From: SZUA-35 sp037969565
GTDB lineage: Bacteria; Actinomycetota; Acidimicrobiia; Acidimicrobiales; SZUA-35
Assembly: GCA_037969565.1 (NCBI GenBank)
Contig: JBBKXQ010000015.1
Span: forward strand, 1-64,000
Reading direction: 5' to 3'
Length of the DNA stretch: 64,000 bases
The first letter of the stretch is position 1; every line of letters begins with the position of its first letter. The position numbers and the translations under genes are program-made. The notes under the pieces were generated by a model. The model saw nothing but the letters and a program-made list of their open reading frames with translations, did not search any database and had not been told where the DNA came from. Below, piece after piece: positions 44,031 to 52,268 of this stretch.

Positions 44031-45281
44031 ATGGAACAGCCTTCGGCTGAAACCGGCCCCCTTCGTTTTCATGTTCCCCGACCGAGTGCTCGGCCGGGTG
44101 ACGAGCCAGACTTTTCTTACCTGTCGTTGTCTTCGCCCGGTGAGGTTCGTCGGCCACCGATCGGTGTCGCGCCCTCCGACATCACCGACCTCGCGAACCT
44201 TCTGGTGCGGGTACTCGACAACGACGGAGAGGCCACCGGACCGTGGACACCCGACGACGACGTCGACGCGTTGCATCGTGGACTGCGGGCGATGGTCACG
44301 ACCCGAACCTTCGACGACCGCATGCTGCGGGCCCAACGCCAAGGCAAAACCTCGTTCTACATGGGCAGTCGGGGCGAGGAGGCGATCGCCGTCGCACAAG
44401 CTCTCGTTCTCGAGCGGCGCGACATGTTCTTCCCGACGTACCGTCAGCAAGGCTGGCTGATCGCACGCGAGTGGCCTCTGGTCGACATGATGTGCCAGCT
44501 CTACTCCAACGAGAAAGACCGGTTGCACGGCCGCCAGATGCCGGTGATGTACTCGGCGAGGGAAGCTGGGTTCTTCACCATTTCGGGCAATCTGGCCACG
44601 CAGTTCATCCAAGGCGTGGGTTGGGCAATGGCCTCAGCGATCTCCGGCGACGATTGCATCGCCTCCGCCGTCGTAGGTGAGGGTTCGACTGCTGAGGCTG
44701 ATTTCCACCATGCGCTCACGTTCGCGACGACCTACCAGGCGCCGGTCATCCTGAACGTGGTCAACAATCAGTGGGCCATCTCTTCCTTTCAGGGCATCGC
44801 CGGTGGCGATCGCACCACGTTTGCGTCCCGCGCCATCGGCTACGGCATCCCGGCGCTGCGAGTCGACGGCAACGACTACCTGGCCGTGATCGCCGCCACC
44901 CGGTGGGCCGCCGAGCGGGCTCGAAACAACCACGGTCCGACGTTGATCGAATGGGTCACCTATCGGGCCAGCGCCCACTCGACGTCGGATGACCCGTCCA
45001 AATACCGGCCGCGTGATGAGTGGAAGGCGTGGCCATTGGGCGATCCGATCGAACGATTGGCGGCTCACCTCACGAGACGGGGCGAATGGTCCGACGAGCA
45101 ACACCGAACACTCGAATCCGAGGTCGACGAAGTGGTTCGGGCTGCAGTGAAGGAGGCGGAAGGGTACGGAACCCTCCTCGACGGAGACACCGCTGGTCGT
45201 CGCAGCCTGTTCGAGGATGTGTTCGCCGAGATGCCGCCGCACCTGCAGCGTCAGCGTGACGAGCTGGAGGGAACACCGTGA
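44031..45281 (+). CDS. bkdA1: Branched-chain 2-oxoacid dehydrogenase E1, alpha subunit
   Basis: Thiamine-diphosphate-dependent decarboxylase subunit, 416 residues. The N-terminal segment FHVPRPSARPGDEPDFSYLSLSSPGEVRRPP to VRVLDNDGEATGPW is specific to the branched-chain enzyme (Pseudomonas BkdA1 type) rather than pyruvate dehydrogenase. The cofactor motif runs from GDDCIASAVVGEGS to NVVNNQWAIS, and ASAHSTSDDPSKYR is the phosphorylation-loop region. Start ATG at 44031; a GTG at 44004 is less likely. It overlaps bkdA2 by GTGA. It begins 42 bases after the SARP gene. Confidence 0.93.
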   Translation: MEQPSAETGPLRFHVPRPSARPGDEPDFSYLSLSSPGEVRRPPIGVAPSDITDLANLLVRVLDNDGEATGPWTPDDDVDALHRGLRAMVTTRTFDDRMLRAQRQGKTSFYMGSRGEEAIAVAQALVLERRDMFFPTYRQQGWLIAREWPLVDMMCQLYSNEKDRLHGRQMPVMYSAREAGFFTISGNLATQFIQGVGWAMASAISGDDCIASAVVGEGSTAEADFHHALTFATTYQAPVILNVVNNQWAISSFQGIAGGDRTTFASRAIGYGIPALRVDGNDYLAVIAATRWAAERARNNHGPTLIEWVTYRASAHSTSDDPSKYRPRDEWKAWPLGDPIERLAAHLTRRGEWSDEQHRTLESEVDEVVRAAVKEAEGYGTLLDGDTAGRRSLFEDVFAEMPPHLQRQRDELEGTP

Positions 45282-46297
45282 CGGCGAGCACGATGAACGC
45301 CGCCATCCGGTCTGCGCTCGACACGATGTTGCATCGTGATCAGCAGGTCGTGGTCTTCGGTGAAGACGTGGGCTACTTCGGCGGGGTGTTCCGGTGCACC
45401 GATGGATTACAGGCCACCCACGGAGAGCACCGGGTGTTCGACACACCGATCGCCGAGGGAGGCATCATCGGCGTTGCCGTGGGGATGGCTGCTTACGGAC
45501 TTCGGCCGGTGGTAGAAATCCAATTCGCCGACTACGTGTACCCGGGTCTCGATCAGCTCATATCCGAGGCGGCGCGACTGCGTTACCGCTCGGGCGGAGA
45601 GTTCACCGCGCCGCTCACCGTGCGGATGCCCGTGGGTGGAGGAATCCATGGGGGGCAAACGCACAGTCAGAGTCCCGAGGCCCTCTTCACCCACGTCTGC
45701 GGGATCAAGACGGTGATTCCGTCCACCCCGTACGACGCGAAGGGACTCCTGATCGCAGCAATCGAGGACGATGATCCGGTCGTGTTCCTCGAACCCAAAC
45801 GCCTCTACAACGGCCAGTTCGACGGTCACCCTGATCGGGCGATCGTGCCATGGTCGGATCACCCGCTCGGCGACGTACCCGATGAGTACTACCGCATTCC
45901 ACTCGGATCGGCCTCGATCCGACGGGAGGGCGACGATGTCACGGTGCTCGCATACGGCACCATGGTCGGCGTGAGCGAAACCGCCGCTGACGAAACGGGC
46001 ATCGACGCCGAGATCATCGATCTCCGCACACTCTTGCCACTCGATACCGACGCGATCGAACAGTCGGTCCGCAAGACCGGACGTTGCGTGATCGTCCATG
46101 AAGCAACCCGCACCAGCGGCTTCGGTGCCGAGCTGATGGCCACCGTCCAGGAGACCTGCTTCTTCCACTTGGAAGTGCCGATCGAACGGGTCACCGGGTG
46201 GGACACCCCTTACCCCCATGCTCAGGAATGGGATTACTTCCCTGGCCCGGCCCGAGTTGGAGCGGCACTTCGTCGGGTCGTGGAGGCGGCGACATGA
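45278..46297 (+). CDS. bkdA2: Branched-chain 2-oxoacid dehydrogenase E1, beta subunit
   Basis: Beta subunit that completes the E1 active site, 339 residues. MNAAIRSALDTMLHRDQQVVVFGEDVGYFGGVFRCT, DTPIAEGGIIGVAVGMAAYGLRPVVEIQFADYVYPGLDQLISEAARLRYRSGG, and SQSPEALFTHVCGIKTVIPSTPYDAKGLL are family segments; transketolase C-terminal part from about 210. GTG start overlapping bkdA1; the stop overlaps bkdB as ATGA. The three genes are thus translationally coupled. Confidence 0.94.
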   Translation: MTASTMNAAIRSALDTMLHRDQQVVVFGEDVGYFGGVFRCTDGLQATHGEHRVFDTPIAEGGIIGVAVGMAAYGLRPVVEIQFADYVYPGLDQLISEAARLRYRSGGEFTAPLTVRMPVGGGIHGGQTHSQSPEALFTHVCGIKTVIPSTPYDAKGLLIAAIEDDDPVVFLEPKRLYNGQFDGHPDRAIVPWSDHPLGDVPDEYYRIPLGSASIRREGDDVTVLAYGTMVGVSETAADETGIDAEIIDLRTLLPLDTDAIEQSVRKTGRCVIVHEATRTSGFGAELMATVQETCFFHLEVPIERVTGWDTPYPHAQEWDYFPGPARVGAALRRVVEAAT

Positions 46298-47646
46298 GTG
46301 AGTACGCAATGAAACTTCCCGACGTTGGCGAGGGTGTGGCCGAAGCCGAGATCGTTGAATGGCATGTTGCTGTCGGGGATCACGTGACCGAGGACGATCT
46401 GATCGCCGACGTGATGAGCGACAAGGCAACCGTCGAGCTGCCTTCGCCAGTGAGCGGCGTGGTCCGTTGGATCGCGGGTGAAGTCGGCGACATCCTGGCC
46501 GTGGGCAGCCCGCTCATCCGAATCGACGTCGGCGCAGCCAGTCCGCCGGAAGAAGACAACGGTGACGACGGCGGCAGCGAGCCCTCCGAAGGGGGCAGCA
46601 GCGAGCCAACCGCCAGCACCGAACCGTCCACCAGCACCGAACCGTCCGCCGACACCGAACCGTCCGCCGACACCGAGGCGTCGGACAACGAGGCCACTCG
46701 GAGGCCGTCCCTTCCCCCGCCCTCGCATCGAGCTGGTCAGCACCTCGCGGCTCCTGCGGTTCGGTCCCGAGCCAGTCGTCTCGGTATCGAGCTCGACAGC
46801 CTCAGCGGCAGCGGAGCGGACGGTCGCGTGATGCATGCCGATCTCGACGAGGTGCTCCGGGCCGCGTCCGACACCCACCCGAGGCCCAGCACCAGTGACG
46901 TCCCGCTCGATGGCGGACAGCCACACGAATCCGGCAGGTCTGACGAGATCGACGACATCCGGATCACGGGGCTCCGTCGCAACATTGCAGAACGCATCAC
47001 GGCCTCGGCTCGCAGGATCCCGCACTTCACCTATGTCGATGAGATCGATGTCACCGAACTCGAGCATCTACGCCGCGAGCTCAACGCCGACCAGAGCCAC
47101 GAACGCACGAAGCTCTCGTTGTTGCCGTTCCTCATGCGGGCTGTGGTGCTCGCCGTGCGCACTCACCCCGAGATGAATGCTCGCTTCGACGACGAGGCCA
47201 GCGTGGTTCATCGGTATGGGGCTGTGCATCTCGGAATTGCCGTTCAAACCGATCGGGGGCTGATGGTCTCGGTGGTGAAGCACGCCGCCTCGCTCGGATT
47301 GTGGGAGAGCGCAGAGGAAGTCGCCCGGCTGGCGGAAGCGGCCCGCACGGCGAAGATCACGCTCGACGAACTCAATGGGTCCACGATCACGATCTCGAGC
47401 CTTGGCGCGTTGGGTGGTGTCGTGTCGACGCCGGTGATCAACGCCCCGGAGGTTGCGATCATCGGAGTCAACAAGATCGCCGATCGGCCCGTCTACGTCG
47501 GCGACACGGTGACCCGACGCAAGATCATGAATCTGTCGTCGTCCTTCGACCACCGGGTGATCGACGGTGCCGACGCCGCCGAGTTCATCCAGACGATCAA
47601 GCGGCTACTCGAAACACCAGCCACATTGTTCATTCCGGGAGGCTGA
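46294..47646 (+). CDS. bkdB: Branched-chain 2-oxoacid dehydrogenase E2 (dihydrolipoyl acyltransferase)
   Basis: A 450-residue E2 core protein. Lipoyl domain residues 1-80 with lipoyl-lysine K44 (SDKATVELPSP); a flexible Ser-Glu-Pro-Thr-Asp linker with repeated EPSADT-like units (about 85-130); peripheral-subunit-binding domain (about 150-190; APAVRSRASRLGIELDSLSGSGADGRV); catalytic domain to the end with H420 and D424 in DHRVIDGADA. The short tandem linker repeats are also visible in the DNA. No E3 gene follows: the next gene is a VOC protein on the other strand, so a shared lipoamide dehydrogenase elsewhere must serve. Confidence 0.94.
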   Translation: MSEYAMKLPDVGEGVAEAEIVEWHVAVGDHVTEDDLIADVMSDKATVELPSPVSGVVRWIAGEVGDILAVGSPLIRIDVGAASPPEEDNGDDGGSEPSEGGSSEPTASTEPSTSTEPSADTEPSADTEASDNEATRRPSLPPPSHRAGQHLAAPAVRSRASRLGIELDSLSGSGADGRVMHADLDEVLRAASDTHPRPSTSDVPLDGGQPHESGRSDEIDDIRITGLRRNIAERITASARRIPHFTYVDEIDVTELEHLRRELNADQSHERTKLSLLPFLMRAVVLAVRTHPEMNARFDDEASVVHRYGAVHLGIAVQTDRGLMVSVVKHAASLGLWESAEEVARLAEAARTAKITLDELNGSTITISSLGALGGVVSTPVINAPEVAIIGVNKIADRPVYVGDTVTRRKIMNLSSSFDHRVIDGADAAEFIQTIKRLLETPATLFIPGG

Positions 47647-47672
47647 CGAAGCGGACAGCCAATCCGGGCTGG

Positions 47673-48056
47673 TCAGGAAGTTCGGTAATTTCGAAACTCG
47701 ACGAGCAGATCATCGGGATCGCGCACGTAGATCGACTGCCCCATGCCACGGGCCCCCGACCGCTCGCCTTTGTCGACCACGACGAGATCGGGGTCGCTGG
47801 CCAGCGAGGCGAGATCGTCGGCGCCGACGACGAAACAGATGTGGTCCAGGTGACCTCGCTCGTCGGAGGGGTCGCCTGCGATGAAGTCGATGATGGTGGC
47901 TTCGTTCACCCGCAATGAAGGGAAGAAGGCGCGGCCAGCTCTCCACTCTTCGATGTTGACCGGGGCGAGACCGGCATGCCGCGAGTACCAGGCGAGCGAA
48001 CGTTCGAGGTCGGCTACGACGAGAACGATGTGATCGAGCGCGAAAGCAGTGGCCAT
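47673..48056 (-). CDS. VOC (glyoxalase/bleomycin-resistance fold) family protein
   Basis: A 127-residue single-domain VOC protein. Paired beta-alpha-beta units are seen (ALDHIVLVVADLERSLAWY and GHLDHICFVVGADDLASL), with metal ligand candidates H9, H72 and E120 (LLVEFRNY). These proteins bind a divalent metal and act as glyoxalases, dioxygenases or drug-binding proteins; the substrate cannot be told. ATG at 48056 chosen because the fold begins there. It converges with bkdB. Confidence 0.85.
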   Translation of the reverse strand: MATAFALDHIVLVVADLERSLAWYSRHAGLAPVNIEEWRAGRAFFPSLRVNEATIIDFIAGDPSDERGHLDHICFVVGADDLASLASDPDLVVVDKGERSGARGMGQSIYVRDPDDLLVEFRNYRTS

Positions 48057-48100
48057 CGTGTCAAGGTAATCGTCCAACGAGAAGGGGTCGAGGGACGATT

Positions 48101-48562
48101 TCAGGACGGGCCTGGCGGTCTCACGGCCACGGGAACGAAGCTGAATTTGCCGTCGTCCTCCAGGACACCGAGGCGGACCTCCTCGAGATATCCGAAGCCT
48201 TGTTCTCGAGCGGCACCGAGAAGGTCGTCGAGCGTGAGGCGCTCGTTGCGCAGACGATCGAGGTCGGGCCGTCCGTCGCGAATCACGATGACCGCATGTC
48301 CGTCGAGAATTCTCTCGGCCCCCTTCGATCGTCTCGCCAAGAAGTCGCCGATCAGCATCCAACACACGAAGGTCGAGACGGCGATGACGGCGCCGGTCAC
48401 CGACATGTCTTCTTGGGTCACGCCCTGCTGCACGAAGTCGCCGAGAATGACCACGACGACCAGTTCCAGCGGGGAGATCTCGGCCAGTGAACGTTTCCCA
48501 GTGCCCCGGGTAACGAGCCAGAGAAACCAGTAGATGACGCTGGCTCGAATCACGAGTTCCAT
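48101..48562 (-). CDS. DUF421 (YetF-type) membrane protein
   Basis: A 153-residue membrane protein of the DUF421/YetF family. Three helices lie in the first 75 residues (ASVIYWFLWLVTRGTGKRSLAEISPLELVVVVILGDFVQQG, AVIAVSTFVCWMLIGDFLA) and a cytoplasmic domain follows (ERILDGHAVIVIRDGRPDLDRLRNERLTLDDLLGAAREQG), as is usual for the family. The role is unknown. It is 44 bases before the VOC gene on the same strand. Confidence 0.85.
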   Translation of the reverse strand: MELVIRASVIYWFLWLVTRGTGKRSLAEISPLELVVVVILGDFVQQGVTQEDMSVTGAVIAVSTFVCWMLIGDFLARRSKGAERILDGHAVIVIRDGRPDLDRLRNERLTLDDLLGAAREQGFGYLEEVRLGVLEDDGKFSFVPVAVRPPGPS

Positions 48563-48605
48563 GACACCCTCCCTTCCATCGTTGGAGTTCGCACTTGCGG
48601 CCGCA

Positions 48606-49157
48606 TCACGGAAACACTCGCGTGTGAAACGAAACGCTCACCGGTTCGGTCGACTCGGAGCTGACCGTGACCGTTGCGTCCTTTCCGGAATGGATGTTCG
48701 GTTGGAGCCGAGCGTCGTAGTCAATCGACCAAACCGGGGCCCCGTCGGGCTTGAACGTCCAACGCTCGATGACACCATCGGAGGCAGTGCTGTCCGGAGT
48801 GGGGTCGAGTCCGTTCTCGTCGAAGATCGCCAAGTAGTCGGTCGGCACCTCGACGGTGAGTTCAGCCGGCAGCGGATCCCCGCTGACCGATTCGATCGTG
48901 ATTCGGAATGGTGTGGCGATTCCCGGCCTGGTGGTCGCGGCGTAGAACACGGTGACCCGAAGCACGTCGTTGCTCTCGGTCGCCGATTTCGTCGTCAGCC
49001 CTCCGAACCCGAGGAGTGCCGCGGCCACAACGCCGAAGATTGCAAGAAAGGCGAAACTGCGAAGGGCGCGATCGAACCAATCCCATGCACTGGAGTAGGC
49101 AGCCGGTTCGGTCGACAACCCGTCGATCGCGTTGGGTACTTCGCCGAACTTCGTCAC
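48606..49157 (-). CDS. Single-pass membrane protein of unknown function
   Basis: A 183-residue protein with one membrane helix at about 34-54 (SFAFLAIFGVVAAALLGFGGL) and an outer beta-rich domain of about 125 residues with Ig-like character (LRVTVFYAATTRPGIATPFRITIES, LPAELTVEVPTDYLAIF, DATVTVSSESTEPVSVSFHTRVFP). I know no family. The GTG at 49157 has TGAGGAG six bases before it; another GTG lies directly in front at 49160. It precedes the DUF421 gene by 43 bases on the same strand and is likely co-transcribed. Confidence 0.75.
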   Translation of the reverse strand: MTKFGEVPNAIDGLSTEPAAYSSAWDWFDRALRSFAFLAIFGVVAAALLGFGGLTTKSATESNDVLRVTVFYAATTRPGIATPFRITIESVSGDPLPAELTVEVPTDYLAIFDENGLDPTPDSTASDGVIERWTFKPDGAPVWSIDYDARLQPNIHSGKDATVTVSSESTEPVSVSFHTRVFP

Positions 49158-49176
49158 CACGGTCTCCTCATTTATT

Positions 49177-49207
49177 GAATGAGATTGGATGAATGAGATT
49201 GAATGAG
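49177..49207 (-). repeat. AT-richer direct repeats ahead of the unknown membrane protein
   Basis: GAATGAGATTG occurs at 49177-49187 and 49191-49201 and GAATGAG again at 49201-49207. The steps are 14 and 10 bases. The block lies 20-50 bases before the GTG start, where operator or -10/-35 sequences are expected. Confidence 0.55.
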
Positions 49208-49341
49208 TGAGGGGTAGTACCCAGCTGACGGGCGAAGATTCAGCCACGCCGGGATTTCCGTGGGACGGAGCTGATGGGCACAATTGCGGTGATGTCGGGG
49301 GCAGATTGCGTCTCGATGCCGCTACTATTTCGCCCTCACCT

Positions 49342-49415
49342 GCGGGTGTAGCTCAATGGTAGAGCCACAGGTTTCCAACCTGTTGACCGGGGTTCGATTC
49401 CCCGTACCCGCTCCA
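49342..49415 (+). tRNA. tRNA-Gly (anticodon TCC)
   Basis: A full cloverleaf of 74 bases. Acceptor stem GCGGGTG pairs with TACCCGC, D-stem AGCTC, anticodon stem ACAGG/CCTGT around TTTCCAA gives anticodon TCC, and the T-arm CGGGG-TTCGATT-CCCCG is perfect. Discriminator T and the CCA end are encoded. Confidence 0.95.
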
Positions 49416-49475
49416 GATCGCCACCAAGCCGAGTAACGGCCGCGATGCAAACGGTCGACCTCTAGCCTTGGCTCG

Positions 49476-49853
49476 ATGGACACGTTTGAACGCCCCACCA
49501 TCGAAATCCCCAGCGGCGAAGCCCCGACCGATCTCGTCGTCGAAGATCTCGTGGTCGGCGACGGCGCAGAAGCAGCAGCTGGCATGCAGGTCAGCGTCGA
49601 CTACGTCGGAGCCTCATGGTCGACCGGCAAGGAATTCGATGCCTCCTGGAACCGTGGTGAGCATTTCTCCTTCGGCCTCGGAGCTCAGCAGGTCATCGGC
49701 GGTTGGGACCAAGGCGTGCAGGGAATGAACGTCGGCGGGCGCCGTCGGCTCACGATCCCACCCCACCTCGGCTACGGCGCCAGAGGAGCGGGCGGAGCCA
49801 TCGGTCCCAACGAAACGCTCGTCTTCGTCGTGGATCTCCGCAACATCGGTTGA
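49476..49853 (+). CDS. FKBP-type peptidyl-prolyl isomerase
   Basis: A 125-residue, single-domain FKBP without a signal peptide, so cytoplasmic. The active-site elements are seen: VSVDYVGASWSTGKEFDASWNRGEHFSFGLGAQQVIGGWDQGVQGMNVGGRRRLTIPPHLGYGARGAGGAIGPNETLVFVVDL, with the Phe, Val-Ile and Trp pocket residues and the flap Tyr. Stands alone 60 bases after tRNA-Gly. Confidence 0.93.
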   Translation: MDTFERPTIEIPSGEAPTDLVVEDLVVGDGAEAAAGMQVSVDYVGASWSTGKEFDASWNRGEHFSFGLGAQQVIGGWDQGVQGMNVGGRRRLTIPPHLGYGARGAGGAIGPNETLVFVVDLRNIG

Positions 49854-49929
49854 CCCCGACCTCAGCGCGTGACGGCCGACCGTTTCGCCGGGTGCCAGCG
49901 CCTCGAGCGACGACCCCTAGCCTTCCAGC

Positions 49930-51147
49930 ATGGAACATGCCGATCTCGTGGTCATTGGTGCGGGCCCTGCGGGGGCTGCCGCCGCAATCCAGGCGGCCCG
50001 CCAAGGAGCGAAGGTCGTCGTCTTCGACAAGGCGCCCTATGGCCGCGACAAGGTGTGCGGTGATGGACTCACCCCCCGTGCGGTCGGCGCGCTCAACGAC
50101 CTGAAAATCGATCTATCCGATGCTCACCTCATCGACGGGCTCCGGATGATTGCCAACAAGACCGAGCGCGAACTGTTGTGGCCAACGACGAATCGCTTCC
50201 CCAATCATGGTGCTGTCTGGCCCCGCCGTCGGCTCGATGCAGCCCTCATCGATGCTGCCGTCGAGGCTGGAGCCGAGGTTCGATGGGAAACCGAGGCCCT
50301 TCCCCTCATGGATGGCAGCTCGGTGATCGGGGTCGAGGCCGCCGGTTCGAAGATGTCGGCCGACCTGACGGTGGTCGCCACTGGTGCGCCCGGGGCGGTG
50401 GCCCGGATGCTGGGCGCCGAGCGGGTTGCCGACGAGCCCTTCGGCCTCGCGATTCGAACCTACGCCGAATCGCCCCGACACGCTGATCGACACCTCGAAG
50501 CGTGCCTGACCCTTCGAGACGAACAAGGCACACCCGTGCCTGGGTACGGCTGGATGTTTCCCGCTGGTGATGGCACGGTGAACATCGGTGTGGGTGCGTT
50601 GTCGACCATGAAGGGTTTCAAGAAGCTCAACCTCAACAAGCTTCTCGGCGCCTACCGCTCGATCGTCAACGAGCCGTGGGGTCTCGGACCCGACCTCGAG
50701 CGTCCACGCGCCTGGCGATTGCCCATGAGTACTCAACGCCGGCACGGTGAGGGATGGGTGGCGATCGGAGATGCGGCCGGCCTGGTCAATCCGATGAACG
50801 GCGAAGGAATCGACTACGGACTCGAGTCGGGCATGCTCGCGGCCGACCTCTTCATCGAAGATCCGGCCACGGCGGCAACCCGCTATGACCATCTGGTCGG
50901 AGAGCGGTTCGACAGCTTCCTGCGAACCGGGCGTCGGTTCTCGTTCCTGATCGGACACCCATGGATCTTGCGCTCCGGGCTTCGGCTGGCGGTTGGCACC
51001 GATTCCATCGCACAGATCACGCTGCAGGTCATGGGCAACCTCGTCGACTCCGAGACTCCGGGCGCCTCGGGTCGCGTCCTCACGTTGGCCGACAAAGCGC
51101 TGGGGCTGGCCGATCCTCTGCTCCGACGCACCCGAGCCACGGCCTGA
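49930..51147 (+). CDS. Geranylgeranyl reductase family FAD-dependent oxidoreductase
   Basis: A 405-residue flavoprotein. The FAD Rossmann motif is GAGPAGAAAA at residues 10-19, followed by KVCGDGLTPRAV, the family signature, and the second FAD motif VAIGDAAGLVNPMNGEGIDYGLESG. Relatives saturate isoprenoid chains, such as menaquinone (MenJ) or lipid side chains; in actinobacteria menaquinone reduction is the most likely role. The ATG at 49930 is 76 bases past the FKBP stop. Confidence 0.88.
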   Translation: MEHADLVVIGAGPAGAAAAIQAARQGAKVVVFDKAPYGRDKVCGDGLTPRAVGALNDLKIDLSDAHLIDGLRMIANKTERELLWPTTNRFPNHGAVWPRRRLDAALIDAAVEAGAEVRWETEALPLMDGSSVIGVEAAGSKMSADLTVVATGAPGAVARMLGAERVADEPFGLAIRTYAESPRHADRHLEACLTLRDEQGTPVPGYGWMFPAGDGTVNIGVGALSTMKGFKKLNLNKLLGAYRSIVNEPWGLGPDLERPRAWRLPMSTQRRHGEGWVAIGDAAGLVNPMNGEGIDYGLESGMLAADLFIEDPATAATRYDHLVGERFDSFLRTGRRFSFLIGHPWILRSGLRLAVGTDSIAQITLQVMGNLVDSETPGASGRVLTLADKALGLADPLLRRTRATA

Positions 51148-51187
51148 CCGATCAGCCGCTCACCCAACACTGCTCGACGGACGCGGC

Positions 51188-51227
51188 GAGTCGGGTGACG
51201 GGGTCCCTCGGCCGCCTCACCCGACTC
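51188..51227. terminator. Inverted repeat after the reductase gene
   Basis: GAGTCGGGTGA at 51188-51198 and TCACCCGACTC at 51217-51227 are perfect 11-base complements with an 18-base loop. No T-run follows. It lies in the 267-base spacer between convergent genes, 41 bases after the plus-strand stop. Confidence 0.5.
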
Positions 51228-51380
51228 AACGTCACTCCGTAGAGCTTCGCAACTTCCCTCCAGTAGCTGCGATCAGGTCGTTTTGCCATCTCCGGGTTGC
51301 CCCCGAGCTACCGCTGCGTCCTGGTGGAAGCAGCATGTACCTGCTCGCAGCCAAGTTCTGTAACCCAGATCACACAGGGC

Positions 51381-51398
51381 CCGTGACATGCGTCACGG
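51381..51398. terminator. Second hairpin in the convergent spacer
   Basis: CCGTGAC-ATGC-GTCACGG is a perfect 7-base stem with a tetraloop, 17 bases past the stop of the MBL gene on the minus strand. No T-run; a likely end for that transcript. The rest of the spacer shows nothing recognisable. Confidence 0.4.
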
Positions 51399-51414
51399 CT
51401 CCACCCCCAGCAGG

Positions 51415-52245
51415 TCAGAGATTGGCCGCCAACTCGCTGAGAAGGGCACCGGCTCCGCTCTCGATCGGCGTCCCGTGTCCGACCAAGATGGCCTCGACCT
51501 CTCGTTGGGCCAGCACTTTGACCGAAGCGTTGGCCGTATCCATGTCCGGCGTGAACTGAGGGTTCGGTCCGGTGAGCACGCCACCAGGACCGTTGAGAGC
51601 GTCGCCCGCAACGAGCAAGCCAGAATCAGGATCGAAGACCGAGATGTGGCCCGGCGTATGACCGGGTGTTCCGATGATTTGCAGTCCGAAGACCTCGTCC
51701 CCGTCGTTGATTGCTCGGATCGAGTCGGTGTCGACTCCCACCAGACCGTCGAGTGCGGGCACATCGGCCGTGCCGGCGTAGGTCGTTGCGCTTGTTGCGT
51801 TCCGGAGTACGTCGCCCAGTCCGCCGACGTGGTCTGGATGTGAATGGGTGAGAATGACATGAGCCACATCAGACCAATCAGCTCCGAGTTGACCAAGCCC
51901 ATCCTGAATGAGCGAGAGGTCGCCGCCGAAGCCGGTGTCGACGACAGCCACCTCCTCGCCCCGAATCAACAAGTAGGCCGACACGTTCGAGAATCTCACC
52001 TGCTGCCAGCGGAGCGCGTCGCCGATCGGGCCTTCGCTGGACGGCGTCACAGCGCCGGTGGTGCCCGCGCTCGCGCCGGTGTCCTCGCTCGACTGGACGT
52101 CGCTGCTCCCTGCGCTACTCCCGTCGTTACTGCTCGCCGTGCATCCGGCCAGGCCGATGACCGCAAAGGCGAGGGTGCCTTTGCCGAGGTCGGCGACGAA
52201 GCGCCGACGACCGAGCAATCGAACGGGAGCGATGGGAGTGGACAT
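51415..52245 (-). CDS. MBL-fold metallo-hydrolase, Tat/lipoprotein-exported
   Basis: A 276-residue metallo-beta-lactamase-fold hydrolase. The N-terminus has a twin-arginine-like RRRF (13-16), a hydrophobic stretch and the lipobox LAGC with the lipidated Cys at about 35, so it should be an exported lipoprotein. A Ser-Gly-Thr linker follows. The zinc motif THSHPDHVGG and later GTPGHTPGH and DALN give the two-metal site; the C-terminal histidine is in VGHGTP. The substrate is unknown. GAAGGA precedes the ATG. It is last in the VIT-PH-PH-MBL gene row. Confidence 0.85.
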   Translation of the reverse strand: MSTPIAPVRLLGRRRFVADLGKGTLAFAVIGLAGCTASSNDGSSAGSSDVQSSEDTGASAGTTGAVTPSSEGPIGDALRWQQVRFSNVSAYLLIRGEEVAVVDTGFGGDLSLIQDGLGQLGADWSDVAHVILTHSHPDHVGGLGDVLRNATSATTYAGTADVPALDGLVGVDTDSIRAINDGDEVFGLQIIGTPGHTPGHISVFDPDSGLLVAGDALNGPGGVLTGPNPQFTPDMDTANASVKVLAQREVEAILVGHGTPIESGAGALLSELAANL

Positions 52246-52268
52246 GAGGGCGTTCCTTCAGTAGCGGG

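Noticed and set aside
46610..46690. Tandem-like repeats in bkdB considered as an insertion
   Set aside because: They encode the flexible linker between lipoyl and E3/E1-binding domains, where such repeats are normal.
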